A stretch of DNA of 64,000 bases, from positions 54,181-118,180 of the forward strand of contig NZ_JADDRL010000015.1 of NCBI RefSeq assembly GCF_021538895.1, written 5' to 3'. The translations under genes and the position numbers were made by a program. Below the pieces are notes generated by a model that did not search any database, was not told where the DNA came from, and saw only the letters and a program-made list of their open reading frames with translations. The DNA is from Streptomyces olivochromogenes. GTDB taxonomy: Bacteria > Actinomycetota > Actinomycetes > Streptomycetales > Streptomycetaceae. Shown here piece after piece: positions 8,883-18,158 of this stretch (position 1 is the stretch's first letter; every line of letters begins with the position of its first letter).

Positions 8883-9164
8883 ATGAGGACGACGGCGACG
8901 GCTGTGGCGACGACGACTGCGACGACGGAACAGGACCGGTCGAGTACGGCCGGTGACACGCGGCTGGTGACCTCCTGCGGCCGCCCGATAGCGGTGAAGT
9001 GCCTCCGTCTGGAGACGGCGGACCGGCCCATCAGCCGGGTCACCCTGGACGTCGGCCGGGCTCAGGGCGGGGAACCGGGCATGTGGGCGGCCCTCACCCC
9101 CGCGGAGGCACGTGACCTGGCCCGGCTCCTGCTGATCCACGCCGGGGTGGCCGAGACGTCCTGA
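8883..9164 (+). CDS. Small hypothetical protein (93 aa)
   Basis: Starts MRTTATAVATTTATT after GAGGAAGG. The first third is low-complexity Thr/Ala. The rest is compact and ends in a helix (TPAEARDLARLLLIHAG). There is no signal peptide and no recognisable catalytic motif. The C-terminal part resembles small actinomycete proteins of unknown role that lie near regulators; I cannot assign a function. Confidence 0.6.
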   Translation: MRTTATAVATTTATTEQDRSSTAGDTRLVTSCGRPIAVKCLRLETADRPISRVTLDVGRAQGGEPGMWAALTPAEARDLARLLLIHAGVAETS

Positions 9165-9243
9165 CCGCCCGGCGGACGCGACCCCGCCGCAGCGTCCGTC
9201 CGGGCATGCTGGTGGACACGGGCGCGGGCCGGGAGGTACGGAC

Positions 9244-9687
9244 ATGCGGTGGTGGACCGGAGTGTGCGTGGCCACCGGGGTGGCCGTCCTGACGGGGTGC
9301 GGCACCTCGGCGTCCGGCGGTGCGGCCGAGCCCTCCGGCGCGGCCGGGAACTGCGCCGCCGGGCACGCGGAGGTCACCGTCGCCCCGGGTGATCCGGCCG
9401 TGCGCTCGCTGTGCGTGCGGCCCGGGACCGTCGTGGCTCTGGTGCTCAGGCCCCGGATCGACGACAAGCGGTGGACGGCCGTACACACCTCGGCGCCCGC
9501 CCTCGCCCTGCCCTCCGGCTGGCGGCTCGACCCGGACGGCACCGCGCACGCCTCGCTGCGCTGCGCGGTCACCCGGTCCGGAGCGGCCCGGGTGACCGCG
9601 CTCGCGAAAGCGCCGGACATCGCCGGCGCGCCGCGCGTCGCCTTCACTCTCGACGTACGGGTGGTGCCGTACGCGCGGGAGGGGTGA
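9244..9687 (+). CDS. Putative secreted lipoprotein (147 aa)
   Basis: A signal peptide with lipobox LTGC ends near Cys19. The mature part looks beta-rich, with a pair of Cys (NCAAGH, SLCVRPG) and a third in LRCAV. The overall form resembles a small Ig-like or anti-sigma-type extracellular domain, but no family is recognised. It lies between a small hypothetical gene and a convergent secreted propeller protein. Confidence 0.65.
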   Translation: MRWWTGVCVATGVAVLTGCGTSASGGAAEPSGAAGNCAAGHAEVTVAPGDPAVRSLCVRPGTVVALVLRPRIDDKRWTAVHTSAPALALPSGWRLDPDGTAHASLRCAVTRSGAARVTALAKAPDIAGAPRVAFTLDVRVVPYAREG

Positions 9688-9766
9688 CCCCGGCACCCGA
9701 CGGCCCGTGAGCCGCCGGGCACGACCGGACACGGCCGAGCGCGGCCGGGATCACCCCCTCCCCGGG

Positions 9767-12439
9767 TCAGTCGCAGTCGCGCACCTTGATGGCGCGGATG
9801 CCCCGGCCGTGCGTCGCCGCGTACAGGGTGCTGCCGTCGGGGCTCAGCTTCAGCTGGAGCACGGCGACGGCCGGCAGCCCGCCGACCCGCTGCCAGCTCG
9901 TGCGGCCCGGCGCCCGGTAGACGACACCGAGGTCGGTGGCGACGGCCAGGCCGCCGTTCGGTGTCACGACCGCGGAGTTGGTCGGCACGTCCGGGAGGTT
10001 CGCGGAGATGTCCTTCCAGGTGGTGCCGCCGTCCTTGGACTCGAAGACATGGCCGACACCCGCGCCGGGCCCCTCCGTCCAGTGGCGGGAGAAGCCGTTG
10101 ACCGCGAGGTAGACGTGGTCGGCGTTGTGGGGGTCGATGGCGAAGCCGCTGAGGTAGCGGTTGGGCACCGTGCCGTCCGCTCCGGTGGCGGGCAGCGTGA
10201 TGTCGTGCCAGCCGGTGCCGTCCGCGTTGCCGACGGCGATGCCGCGGGCGAAGCCCTGGTTGTTGCAGGGGCCGCACCAGGCCGCGTAGACCTTGCCGCC
10301 GGAGGCCGCGACGGCGGTCGCGGTGCGGCCGGCGCCGAGGTCGTACAGGCTCTTCCACTCGGTGCCGCTGCGGATGGCGTAGCCGTGGGTCTGGACCCAG
10401 ATGTGGCGGCCGCCGGCGATCCAGGTCGAACTGCTGCGCATGTCGGCGGCGAGCGGCGCGATGAAGCGGGCCTCACTGGTCGTGTTGTCCGCCGGGGCGA
10501 CGTTGTACGAGGTCACCTTGGTCGGGTCGGTGATCCAGGAGCCGTCGTTGACCGCGCAGTTCTGGGTCGCCTGGACGGCGAGGTAGACGTACTCCTCTGC
10601 CATGTTGCACCCGTTGGCGGGGTCGGTGAGGGTGTCGCCGCCGTCGCCGCCGAAGTTGGAGCCCATCACCGTGTCGTTGCCGCGCAGCAGGGACTGGCCG
10701 TTGTCCTGCAGACCGCCGGTGACGGAGTCACCGCCGTACGCCAGGTCCTTGCCGATGCCCACGGAGTAGTACTGGAGGGTGTCGATCGTGCCGTCGTTCA
10801 GCGAGGTCCAGTCGGTGGCGTGCCCGGCGGAGTCCTGGGAGCCGTCGACCGGGCGCCGGTAGGCGCCGCCGTCGTTGCCGACGTACACGAAGCTCTTGCC
10901 GTGGTGACGGCCGATCGCGACGCCGTGCTGGTCGGAGTGGGTGGTCGGGTTGCAGTCGCCCGTCTGCTTGGCGGGGTCGATGCTCCAGCAGGAGAAGCCG
11001 AAGTTCCAGTACGGGCCGACCGTGGACCAGGTGTCGCCGCCGTCCTTGGACTCGTAGACCTCTTCGAGCCCGACGTACACGTGCCGTGCGTCGCTCGGGT
11101 CGACGGTCAGGAACTGGTTGTACCAGGCCTGGATGCCGGGCATGTAGCCGCTGGAGGTCAGCGCCGAACCGCTGGCGGCCAGACCCTTGTAGTCGGCGAT
11201 CTTCGTCCAGGGGCCGGTGGGAGAACCGGACTTGGAGACGAAGATGCCTTCGAGACCGCTGTCCGGGTTGGTGTTCAGCTGCTCCGGCGACTGGTCGATG
11301 GCGTAGTAGCGCGAGCCGTCGGCGGAGCGGGCGAAGGTGACGTTGCCGACGCCGTCGGCGTCGGACGGCAGGTCGCCCAGGCCGCTCGTGATCCGCGTCC
11401 AGGTGCCCCGCACCTTGGTGTAGAAGCCGTTGTAGTCGTCGCCGCTGCGCCAGCCGACCGCAAGGACCACCTTCGAGGGGTCCTTCGGGTCGATCGCGAT
11501 GTCGTTGGCGATGTTCTTGTACGCGGCCGACGGGTCGTTCGCCTTGGTGCCGCCCGGCAGATAGTCGGGGTTGGGCGCGAACTCCAGCTTCCAGGCTCCG
11601 GTGAGCTTCTTCGTGGAGTGGCTCCACACGCCCTGGCTGGTCGCCGCCCACACCTTGCCGCCGCCGAAGCGCAGCTCGTGGATGGTGGTGCTCTCCAGTT
11701 CGTCGCCGCCGACCCGGCCGCGCGTCGCGAAGGTGCCGTGGTGCGGGTCGGACAGCACGTACACGCCGCTGCCGAGGTACGCGTCCGCGTTGGTCGTCGC
11801 CTCGCCCGTGCCCAGCCACAGCCGCCCGGCCCCGTCGAGCGCGAGCGCGCCGGTGGACTGCGAGGGCAGCCGGTCGCTGACGGGCTGCCAGTGGCCCCCG
11901 CCGGACCGTGAGCGCCACACGCCGCCGCCTGCGCTGCCCGCGTACACGTACCCGTCGTCGTCGGCGGCCATCGCGGCCATCCGGCCGGTGACCCTGCCCG
12001 AGCCGCCACTGGAGTTGGAGTCGAAGTCCCGGTAGCGGGCGTCGTCGGAGTCGTAGGGCAGACCGGTGAGATCGCGCCAGTTTCCGCCGGTGCGAGGCAG
12101 GTTGGTGAGGCTCCGCCAGGCGGCGCCGTAGGCGCCCGGCGCGACGATGCCGGGCGAGGTGCGGGCCTCGGCGTACTGGTCGGCGCCCTCGGCTATCTCG
12201 TCGGCCTCGTTGCCGTCGTCGTCCTCGGCGGTCAGCTTGGGGGTGACGGCATGCGCCGAGTGCGTGCGTTGCGCGGCGAGTCGCGCGAGGGTACGGGCCC
12301 CGAAGGGGCTGTTGTTGCCGCCCGGCGCGGCGGACGCGGGGAGCGCGACCAGGGCGGCGGACGCGGTGAGGGCGCAGGCCGTGAGCCAACGTCTCCTGCG
12401 CGCTGAAGTACGGGGCGAGGTGCGGGTTGCTGGTGACAC
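9767..12439 (-). CDS. Secreted Asp-box/BNR beta-propeller protein (sortilin/glycosyl-hydrolase-like)
   Basis: 890 residues from GTG 12439, chosen because GGGAGG lies just before it; a GTG at 12466 is possible but has no such site. The signal peptide has a twin-basic start (RRRRWLTACALTASAALV) and ends at PASAAPG. The body contains repeated Asp-box motifs (SKDGGDTWS, SKDGGTTWK) and propeller strands such as LYAATHGRGI at the C-terminus, the arrangement of sialidase/VPS10-like exo-glycosidase folds. Substrate and catalytic residues are not evident. It is probably exported and active on a polysaccharide or glycoprotein, or simply a binding propeller. Confidence 0.82.
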   Translation of the reverse strand: MSPATRTSPRTSARRRRWLTACALTASAALVALPASAAPGGNNSPFGARTLARLAAQRTHSAHAVTPKLTAEDDDGNEADEIAEGADQYAEARTSPGIVAPGAYGAAWRSLTNLPRTGGNWRDLTGLPYDSDDARYRDFDSNSSGGSGRVTGRMAAMAADDDGYVYAGSAGGGVWRSRSGGGHWQPVSDRLPSQSTGALALDGAGRLWLGTGEATTNADAYLGSGVYVLSDPHHGTFATRGRVGGDELESTTIHELRFGGGKVWAATSQGVWSHSTKKLTGAWKLEFAPNPDYLPGGTKANDPSAAYKNIANDIAIDPKDPSKVVLAVGWRSGDDYNGFYTKVRGTWTRITSGLGDLPSDADGVGNVTFARSADGSRYYAIDQSPEQLNTNPDSGLEGIFVSKSGSPTGPWTKIADYKGLAASGSALTSSGYMPGIQAWYNQFLTVDPSDARHVYVGLEEVYESKDGGDTWSTVGPYWNFGFSCWSIDPAKQTGDCNPTTHSDQHGVAIGRHHGKSFVYVGNDGGAYRRPVDGSQDSAGHATDWTSLNDGTIDTLQYYSVGIGKDLAYGGDSVTGGLQDNGQSLLRGNDTVMGSNFGGDGGDTLTDPANGCNMAEEYVYLAVQATQNCAVNDGSWITDPTKVTSYNVAPADNTTSEARFIAPLAADMRSSSTWIAGGRHIWVQTHGYAIRSGTEWKSLYDLGAGRTATAVAASGGKVYAAWCGPCNNQGFARGIAVGNADGTGWHDITLPATGADGTVPNRYLSGFAIDPHNADHVYLAVNGFSRHWTEGPGAGVGHVFESKDGGTTWKDISANLPDVPTNSAVVTPNGGLAVATDLGVVYRAPGRTSWQRVGGLPAVAVLQLKLSPDGSTLYAATHGRGIRAIKVRDCD

Positions 12440-12624
12440 CGGATCCTCCCGAACGGGCGTGGACACATCTCGCCGCAGACCCGATCACGTGAGGGAGGGA
12501 GCGTCCGGGATTTGGACAGCCCTTGACCAGAACCTGCCACACGGGTGGGGTGCCCGCGGGCGCGCGCGGCCGGGCGCACCCGGCCCGGGGTGCGTCCGGT
12601 CCTCGCCGCTTCGGGGACGCGTGC

Positions 12625-13740
12625 TCAGCGGGCCCGGTCCCGCACCGGGCCGGCGACGGGGCGGCGCGAGGTGCGCAGGGTGCCGACCGTCTTCAGCAGC
12701 CGGTCGGCCGGCTCGCGCAGCCGTGGATGGGCCAGCACCGTGTTGCGCAGGCCGCGCACCGGCCGCCGCCACATCCGGTAGGCCGCGGCCACCGGGTGCG
12801 GACGCGCGGCGAACCCCTCCCCCACACTCAGTTCGCGCGTCTTGAGCCAGTCCTTGTACTCCTTGTCGCCGCGCCCCAGGTCCACCAGCGTCACGCCGTT
12901 GCGGGCCGCGGCCTCGGCCGTGCGCAGATGCATCATCAACCCCGGTGAGTAGTAGTGCAGTTCGGGGTCGTACGCGGTGAACCAGGCGGCGAGCACCGTG
13001 CTCGACCGGGGGCCGAAGTGCGCGGCCACCGGCCGGTCACCGGCGTACAGCACGGACAGCACACCGGTGAAGTGCTCCTCCTGGACATGGAAGAGATGGT
13101 CCACCAGATCGACGATCCAGGGCCGCGCGAACCGGTCCATCCGTCCCGTCCTGCGGTACTGGGCGGACTTCCACCGCATGAGCGTGCGCAGCATCCGCGG
13201 GTCGCGCTCGTCGAAGACGAACCGCACCTCGCCCACGTCCCGGCCGAGGCGCCGCTCCTTCTTCAGCGTCGTCTTGGCCTGCCCCGGGTACGTGGCACGC
13301 AGCCACTCCGGATAGCCGCCGTCACCCGGCTTCACATCGATCACCGGCGAGGAGAACCGCCCCGTGACGTACCCCGCGAACGGCTGCTGCTCCTCGACGA
13401 GGTGATCGAACTCGAAGATGGCGAGACCGCAGGCCCCGAGCAGGTCCTGGGCGTCCCAGGTGACCCCGGGGCGGTGCACGAGGGCCTGGCAGTCGGACAG
13501 TCCGAGACCGATGGCCCGGCCGACCCCCAACGCGTCGCGCTCGTACGGCAGGAAGCCGACCGGCTCCCCGCCCTCCCGCAGGACCGCGACCTTCGCACCG
13601 GCGCGATACCTGCCGATCCCGATCGCGAACTCGGGCGCCAGGAACGGGTTGGCGTACTCCGGCGACTCGTCCATCGCGCGGTGCCAGTCCCGGCGCAGCG
13701 CCGCACTCAGCTCGCCGGGTCTGTGGATCGTGATGTCCAC
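12625..13740 (-). CDS. CelD/BcsL-type GNAT acetyltransferase
   Basis: 371 residues from GTG 13740 (VDITIHRPGELSAAL). The frame is open upstream, but that sequence is not protein-like. It shows the two-lobed GNAT/FemAB-like form of the CelD family: the first lobe has VAVLREGGEPVGFLPYERD, the second has VLYAGDRPVAAHFGPRSS with LVDLGRGDKEYKDWL near the end. Members are associated with polysaccharide or peptidoglycan modification in actinomycetes. The acceptor here is unknown. GAAGGG lies 13 bases before the GTG, longer than ideal, so the start could differ by a few codons. Confidence 0.85.
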   Translation of the reverse strand: MDITIHRPGELSAALRRDWHRAMDESPEYANPFLAPEFAIGIGRYRAGAKVAVLREGGEPVGFLPYERDALGVGRAIGLGLSDCQALVHRPGVTWDAQDLLGACGLAIFEFDHLVEEQQPFAGYVTGRFSSPVIDVKPGDGGYPEWLRATYPGQAKTTLKKERRLGRDVGEVRFVFDERDPRMLRTLMRWKSAQYRRTGRMDRFARPWIVDLVDHLFHVQEEHFTGVLSVLYAGDRPVAAHFGPRSSTVLAAWFTAYDPELHYYSPGLMMHLRTAEAAARNGVTLVDLGRGDKEYKDWLKTRELSVGEGFAARPHPVAAAYRMWRRPVRGLRNTVLAHPRLREPADRLLKTVGTLRTSRRPVAGPVRDRAR

Positions 13741-14150
13741 CTCAGATCGACCGCCCTTCCGGGAACTCCGCGGGAGAGATTCCGGTGTCGGCGCGGGCTG
13801 GAAAGGCGTATGGATCACGGCTGTTGGATCGCATGGCGATCGTTCCCCCCCTATGACGCGTCGTCCGCGCCCTGCCACTTCGTTCTCTGCCGCCGAACCG
13901 CCTCGGGTGCGCTTCGTCCGGCGGTCGATGACCGAGATTCCGATGTGTTGGCGATGCTCAAACGTCGCGAATCAGTACGCACGCTGTCAAGGGTGCCGGG
14001 CGCCACGAAATGCCACGGACTCGTCGGCCGCGGAGGGTGTTCCCGCGGACCCATAGGAATGGCTATGCCAGACATTGGATTCCACATTGGAAACCGATGT
14101 CGGGCGAGCCTACCGTCGAGCTCACACCCCTCCCCCTTGGAGAGAACCCC
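13741..14150. other. Divergent intergenic region, no gene seen
   Basis: 410 bp between the acetyltransferase and the DJ-1-type gene. No open frame here has convincing codon bias. It contains AT-richer stretches and, at 14072-14091, two direct copies of ACATTGGA starting 12 bp apart, which sit where a promoter for the downstream gene would lie. Confidence 0.5.
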
Positions 14151-14846
14151 ATGTCGAAGATCCTCTTTGTGATGACCGGCGCCGACCACTGGACCCTCGC
14201 CGACGGCACCAAGCACCCGACCGGCTTCTGGGCCGAGGAGGCCGTCGCCCCGTACCGGGCGTTCAAGGGCGCCGGGCACGAGATCGTCGTCGCCACCCCC
14301 GGCGGCGTCGTGCCCACCGTGGACCGCGGCAGCCTGGCGCCGGAGGTCAACGGCGGCCAGGAGGGCGCCGACGAGATCGCGGCCGCGCTCGCCACGATGA
14401 CCGAACTGGACAGCCCGATCAGGCTGGAGGACGTAGACCTCGGCGACTATGCGGCCGTCTTCTACCCCGGCGGCCACGGCCCGATGGAGGACCTCGCCGT
14501 CAACGCCGACTCCGGTCGGCTGCTCGTCGACGCCCTCGGCTCGGGCAAGCCCCTCGCCGTCGTCTGCCACGGGCCGGCCGCGCTGCTGGCGGCCACCCGC
14601 GAGGACGGCTCCAATGCCTTCGCGGGCTACCGGGTTGCCGCGTTCACCAATGCCGAGGAGACGCAGGCCGGCCTCGCCGACCGGGCGAAGTGGCTCCTGG
14701 AGACCCGTCTCGTGGAGGCGGGCGTGGACGTCCGGGCGGGCGAGCCGTGGGCGCCGAACGTGGTCGTCGACCGCAACCTCTTCACCGGGCAGAACCCGGC
14801 TTCCTCCGCCCCACTCGCCGCCGAGGTCCTCAAGACGCTGGCCTGA
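14151..14846 (+). CDS. DJ-1/PfpI (Hsp31-like) type 1 glutamine amidotransferase-domain protein
   Basis: 231 residues, ATG preceded by TTGGAGAG. The fold is the Hsp31/DJ-1 class: N-terminal LFVMTGADHW, WAEE with the conserved Glu near residue 29, YPGGHGPMEDL, and the nucleophile elbow VVCHGPA with Cys139-His140. Family members act as glyoxalase III, chaperone or deglycase-type stress proteins and act in the cytoplasm. It is monocistronic, with a 410-bp divergent upstream region. No metal or redox regulator is adjacent, so the inducing stress is unknown. Confidence 0.93.
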   Translation: MSKILFVMTGADHWTLADGTKHPTGFWAEEAVAPYRAFKGAGHEIVVATPGGVVPTVDRGSLAPEVNGGQEGADEIAAALATMTELDSPIRLEDVDLGDYAAVFYPGGHGPMEDLAVNADSGRLLVDALGSGKPLAVVCHGPAALLAATREDGSNAFAGYRVAAFTNAEETQAGLADRAKWLLETRLVEAGVDVRAGEPWAPNVVVDRNLFTGQNPASSAPLAAEVLKTLA

Positions 14847-15133
14847 GCCAGGGGCGCCGCCCCGGGGTGCGACAGGGCATATCGGCACATACGATGGACA
14901 AACGTTTCCCGGTGAGCGGCAGTTCACGCGGTGCGGAACCACCGAGCGGATCCGGCTCCGAAAAGGCCGGGACGCCGCCGGGCCGCACCCGGGCCCCCGC
15001 ACCGCGCGCCTCGCTCCTGTCACCGCCACGTCACAGGTGATCAACAGCGGAAACCCGGCGTCCGAAAGTCCTGTCTCCCTCGACGAGTGCCGGCGAACAG
15101 GCCGGCCCGTGCGAACCGATATCGGGGGGCCTC

Positions 15134-15853
15134 ATGAAGTACGGAAACAACATCCGCAGAGCCGCGCTGGCGGTGGCCGCGGTCTCGGCCGCGCTGACGG
15201 TGACGGCGTGCCAGGCGGACGACGACGCGGCGGGCGGCGCTCCGTCGCAGACGTCGAGCGCGACCGCCTCCGCGGCGTCCGGCGCCCCGGCCTCGAAGCC
15301 GTCCCCCGCGGGCGCTTCGTCCGCGCCGGGCAAGGGCACCTCCGGCGGAACCGGGACCGGGACGGGGACGGGCTCCGGTTCCGGTTCCGGCGGCTCCTCC
15401 GGCAGTACGGCGAAGACGTGCCCCGTGACCGCTCTGAACGTGGTCGCGTACCAGGCCGCCAACCGCCCGCCCGGCACCGGAACCGGCGCGGCGATCGTCG
15501 AGTTCACGAACGCCTCCGGCCAGGCCTGCGTCGTACAGGGCCACCCGACGGTGGCCGCTGCGGGCAACGGTTCCCCGCAGCACAACAAGCCCCTGTCCGT
15601 GACCCCCAAGGGCTCGGCGTCCCCGGTGCGGCTGGCGCCGGGCGGCAAGGCCTACGCGAAGCTGACCTTCGTCCAGGTCCAGGGTGAGGCGGACGGCTAC
15701 TGCAAGTCCGGCGCGCAGCCCTCCGTGTACCCGACGATGGTGATCGGCCTTCCGGGCTCCGGAGCTCACCAAGTCGCCCTACAGGACGGCCAGTTGGCCG
15801 AGTGCGACGACACGGTCACCGTCACCGCGGTGTCCGCGGCGAAGCCCTCCTGA
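15134..15853 (+). CDS. DUF4232-domain lipoprotein
   Basis: 239 residues. The signal peptide carries lipobox VTAC (Cys26). A Ser/Gly/Thr/Pro-rich linker follows to about residue 93. The C-terminal DUF4232 domain reads [34 protein letters not shown] and ends in DTVTVTAV. The domain is frequent in Streptomyces exported proteins and its role is unknown. The linker suggests the domain projects from the membrane into the wall. A strong hairpin follows the gene. Confidence 0.88.
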   Translation: MKYGNNIRRAALAVAAVSAALTVTACQADDDAAGGAPSQTSSATASAASGAPASKPSPAGASSAPGKGTSGGTGTGTGTGSGSGSGGSSGSTAKTCPVTALNVVAYQAANRPPGTGTGAAIVEFTNASGQACVVQGHPTVAAAGNGSPQHNKPLSVTPKGSASPVRLAPGGKAYAKLTFVQVQGEADGYCKSGAQPSVYPTMVIGLPGSGAHQVALQDGQLAECDDTVTVTAVSAAKPS

Positions 15854-15861
15854 CCCGTGCC

Positions 15862-15900
15862 GGGGGCGAGGCGGACCGTACGGCGGTCCGCCTCGCCCCC
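15862..15900 (+). terminator. Perfect 16-bp stem hairpin
   Basis: GGGGGCGAGGCGGACC pairs perfectly with GGTCCGCCTCGCCCCC across a 7-base loop, starting 8 bp after the DUF4232 stop. Confidence 0.85.
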
Positions 15901-16077
15901 GCCGACCGGCGTCAGTTGATGTCTGTCGGCGATCAAAAGCCCGCACAGAGTTGCGCACTTCGAAGCTCCTTGCACCAGTCCCGGAGCACGCCGTCTCCCC
16001 GGCGGTCGCTCTCCGTACGGTTCGGGACACGAACGGACCGGAGAAGCCCGGTCCGCGGAGCAGGCAGGAGCTGCGCC

Positions 16078-16452
16078 ATGGCGAATGTGGAGATCTCCCT
16101 CAAGGAAACGATGGCGGGGATCGAGGGGGCTCTGGGGGCCGCCGTCGTCGACTACACCAGCGGGATGGCCCTCGGCACGCTGGGGGGAGGCAAGGGACTT
16201 GACCTCAACGTGGCCGCGGCGGGCAACACCGACGTGATCCGCGCCAAGGTCCGCACGATGGAGCACCTCGGCCTCAAGGGCGAGATCGAGGACATCCTGA
16301 TCACGCTGGAGAGCCAGTACCACCTGATCCGGCTCATCCAGGGACGCATGGGTGCCGGCCTCTTCCTGTACCTCGTCCTCGACAAGACGCGGTCCAACCT
16401 GGCCATGGCCCGGCACCAGCTCAAGCGCGTAGCGGCCGAGCTGGAGGTGTAA
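16078..16452 (+). CDS. Roadblock/LC7-like domain protein
   Basis: 124 residues, ATG after AGGAG. The pattern resembles roadblock proteins: an N-terminal helix ([20 protein letters not shown]), a strand pair ([16 protein letters not shown]) and a long helix with a final hydrophobic strand ([25 protein letters not shown]). Roadblock proteins of actinomycetes usually regulate small GTPases (CvnB in conservons, MglB in polarity). This copy stands alone without a GTPase next to it; the conservon set is 15 kb away. Its partner is therefore unknown. Confidence 0.75.
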   Translation: MANVEISLKETMAGIEGALGAAVVDYTSGMALGTLGGGKGLDLNVAAAGNTDVIRAKVRTMEHLGLKGEIEDILITLESQYHLIRLIQGRMGAGLFLYLVLDKTRSNLAMARHQLKRVAAELEV

Positions 16453-16491
16453 CCGCAGCACACGCGCCCGGGTTTCCGCATGCCCATGGAT

Positions 16492-16505
16492 TGAAGATTT
16501 CTTCA
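16492..16505. promoter_or_regulatory. TGAAGA-TT-TCTTCA palindrome, candidate ArsR operator
   Basis: Perfect six-base arms around TT in an unusually AT-rich patch, 151 bp before the ArsR-type gene. Its shape resembles TTGAA/TTCAA-type ArsR operators. Confidence 0.5.
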
Positions 16506-16656
16506 TCTCGACACATCCAGATCCACACATGCCACGGGTGTGCGGGACCCGGAGCCGCGAATATCAGCGCGAGGGAGTTCGAAGGCGGCGGTTCGCGCGG
16601 GCCGCCGCGCCATCGAGAAGACACCCCACGAGAGCGGCAGGGAGCGAGCGATCCAC

Positions 16657-17025
16657 ATGCAGGTCCCCCTCTACCAGGCCAAGGCCGAGTTCTTCCGCAT
16701 GCTCGGACACCCCGTACGCATCAGGGTGCTCGAACTCCTGCAGAACGGCCCCGTCCCCGTACGGGACCTGCTCGCCGAGATCGAGATCGAGCCGTCGAGC
16801 CTCTCGCAACAGCTCGCCGTGCTGCGCCGCTCCGGAATCGTCATCTCCATCCGGGAGGGCTCCACCGTCCGCTACGCGCTCGCCGGCGGCGACGTCGCCG
16901 AACTGCTGCGCGCGGCGCGCCGCATCCTGACCGAACTCCTCGCGGGCCAGAACGAGTTGCTGGCCGAGCTGCGCCAGGCCGACCGCCCGGTGCCGGTGGC
17001 CCACGGCAGTGCGAATCCGCCGTGA
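16657..17025 (+). CDS. ArsR-family winged-helix regulator
   Basis: 122 residues. The HTH runs over about residues 10-75 (FFRMLGHPVRIRVLELL, VRDLLAEIEIEPSSLSQQLAVLRRSGIV), followed by a beta wing (REGSTVRYALAGGDV) and a long C-terminal helix. There are no cysteines and only one His outside the C-terminal tail, so the classic metal sites are missing. This subgroup in Streptomyces often sits beside SulP transporters, but none is here. I chose ATG 16657 because it opens the conserved QAKAEFFRMLGHP segment; GGGAG lies 12 bases before it. The signal is unknown. Confidence 0.88.
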   Translation: MQVPLYQAKAEFFRMLGHPVRIRVLELLQNGPVPVRDLLAEIEIEPSSLSQQLAVLRRSGIVISIREGSTVRYALAGGDVAELLRAARRILTELLAGQNELLAELRQADRPVPVAHGSANPP

Positions 17026-17198
17026 CCGCTCCCCACGGACAACGGCGGGCGACCTGCCGAGAAACGCCGTGTGTCCACCCCGTGCACTCCGTGCCGCCCT
17101 ACAACCCCCGACGTGTCCCCCGTGTCGAACCCTGCGCCGGGCCACCGCCGGCACGACCCGACACCAGGACAACGGACTTTCCCAGCAACGGAGTTCAC

Positions 17199-18023
17199 GT
17201 GCCCAAGCGTCTTCCGGCCGCCGTGCGGCCGACCGCGATAGCCACCCTCGCCCTGGCCACCGTCGTGGTCGGGACGCCGGCCGCGCACGGGGCGGGCAAC
17301 GCCCCCGCGCCGGACGTCCCGCCGCGGGAGGCGTACGTCGTGACGCTCTCCGCCGCCCCGACGTCGACCGACTTCGGCCACCGCACCGTCGACCTGACCG
17401 GCACCCTGACCCGCGCCGACGGCACGCCGATGGCCGACGCGCCGGTCGAACTCGGCGAGGGCCTCATGTACAACACCTGGAACCCGTGGGGCGACCCCAT
17501 CGACCCCACCGAGTGGGAGGCCCGCACCCTGGGCACCGTCCGCACGGACGCGAACGGACGATTCTCCCTCGCGGGCGTCAAGGCCGACCGCTGGCAAGGC
17601 ACCGCCAGCCCCCTTCTCTCCCCGGCTCACGAGGTGGAGTTCGACGCCTCCTACCACCCCGATCCGACGGACATGCGTTTCGCCTTCGCCCGCGCCACGG
17701 TCGGCGTCAAAACCATCGACAGCAAACTCACCTACCGGGTCAACCGGACCACGGTGCGCCCCGGTGTCGGCCTGACCGTCACCGGGAAGGTCTCCTGGCC
17801 CGCGGGGCACGGCCCGGTCGCCGGCACCCGCGTGCTGCTGCGGACGTACTGGGAGAACGAGTACAACGCGCAGACCACCGCCGACGCGAAGGGCAACTTC
17901 ACCATTCACACCAAGATCCGTTCCTACGACGACACGTTCGTACTCTTCTCGGCGCCCAAGGACTACTACATCGACGGCGACGGCAAGGTCCTGCCGGTCA
18001 AGAACATCACCAGGTCGAGGTAA
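17199..18023 (+). CDS. Secreted protein with Ig-like/carboxypeptidase-regulatory-like repeats
   Basis: 274 residues from GTG 17199 (GGAG six bases before). The signal peptide ends near HGAGNAPA. Two tandem beta-sandwich-like segments follow, each opening with a T-x-D/N-x-R-T-V motif and containing a DANGRF or DAKGNF turn (TVRTDANGRFSLAGV; TTADAKGNFTIHTKI). This is the pattern of Ig-like or CNA-B/carboxypeptidase-regulatory domains. There are no enzymatic motifs. It is probably an extracellular structural or binding protein. Confidence 0.75.
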   Translation: MPKRLPAAVRPTAIATLALATVVVGTPAAHGAGNAPAPDVPPREAYVVTLSAAPTSTDFGHRTVDLTGTLTRADGTPMADAPVELGEGLMYNTWNPWGDPIDPTEWEARTLGTVRTDANGRFSLAGVKADRWQGTASPLLSPAHEVEFDASYHPDPTDMRFAFARATVGVKTIDSKLTYRVNRTTVRPGVGLTVTGKVSWPAGHGPVAGTRVLLRTYWENEYNAQTTADAKGNFTIHTKIRSYDDTFVLFSAPKDYYIDGDGKVLPVKNITRSR

Positions 18024-18075
18024 ATCCACGATCAGGGCCGCCGGGCCGGAACGACGGCGGCGCTTCGAACGTAGA

Positions 18076-18114
18076 CAGGAGGGGGAGGAAGCCCTGGCCC
18101 GACACCCCCTCCTG
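18076..18114 (+). terminator. CAGGAGGGGG/CCCCCTCCTG hairpin
   Basis: Perfect 10-bp stem with a 19-base loop, 52 bp after the Ig-like gene stop and before the TerB-like gene. Confidence 0.55.
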
Positions 18115-18119
18115 ATAAT

Positions 18120-18137
18120 TTCTACGCAGCTGTAGAA
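18120..18137. promoter_or_regulatory. TTCTAC-N6-GTAGAA inverted repeat upstream of terB-like gene
   Basis: Perfect six-base arms around GCAGCT in an AT-rich leader, 21 bp before the ATG. Candidate operator or leader hairpin; no regulator is known. Confidence 0.35.
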
Positions 18138-18158
18138 CCTCAACCGTCTGGAGTTCTC

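Noticed and set aside
6026..9043. 1005-codon open frame on the minus strand across the ATPase and HAD-EEP genes
   Set aside because: Antisense GC-skew shadow: low-complexity Arg/Ala/Gly text, no ribosome site, and the plus strand carries clear ABC, HAD and EEP motifs.
16491..17198. Upstream extension of the Ig-like secreted protein
   Set aside because: It runs through the ArsR gene in another frame; the GTG at 17199 has GGAG and begins a proper signal peptide.
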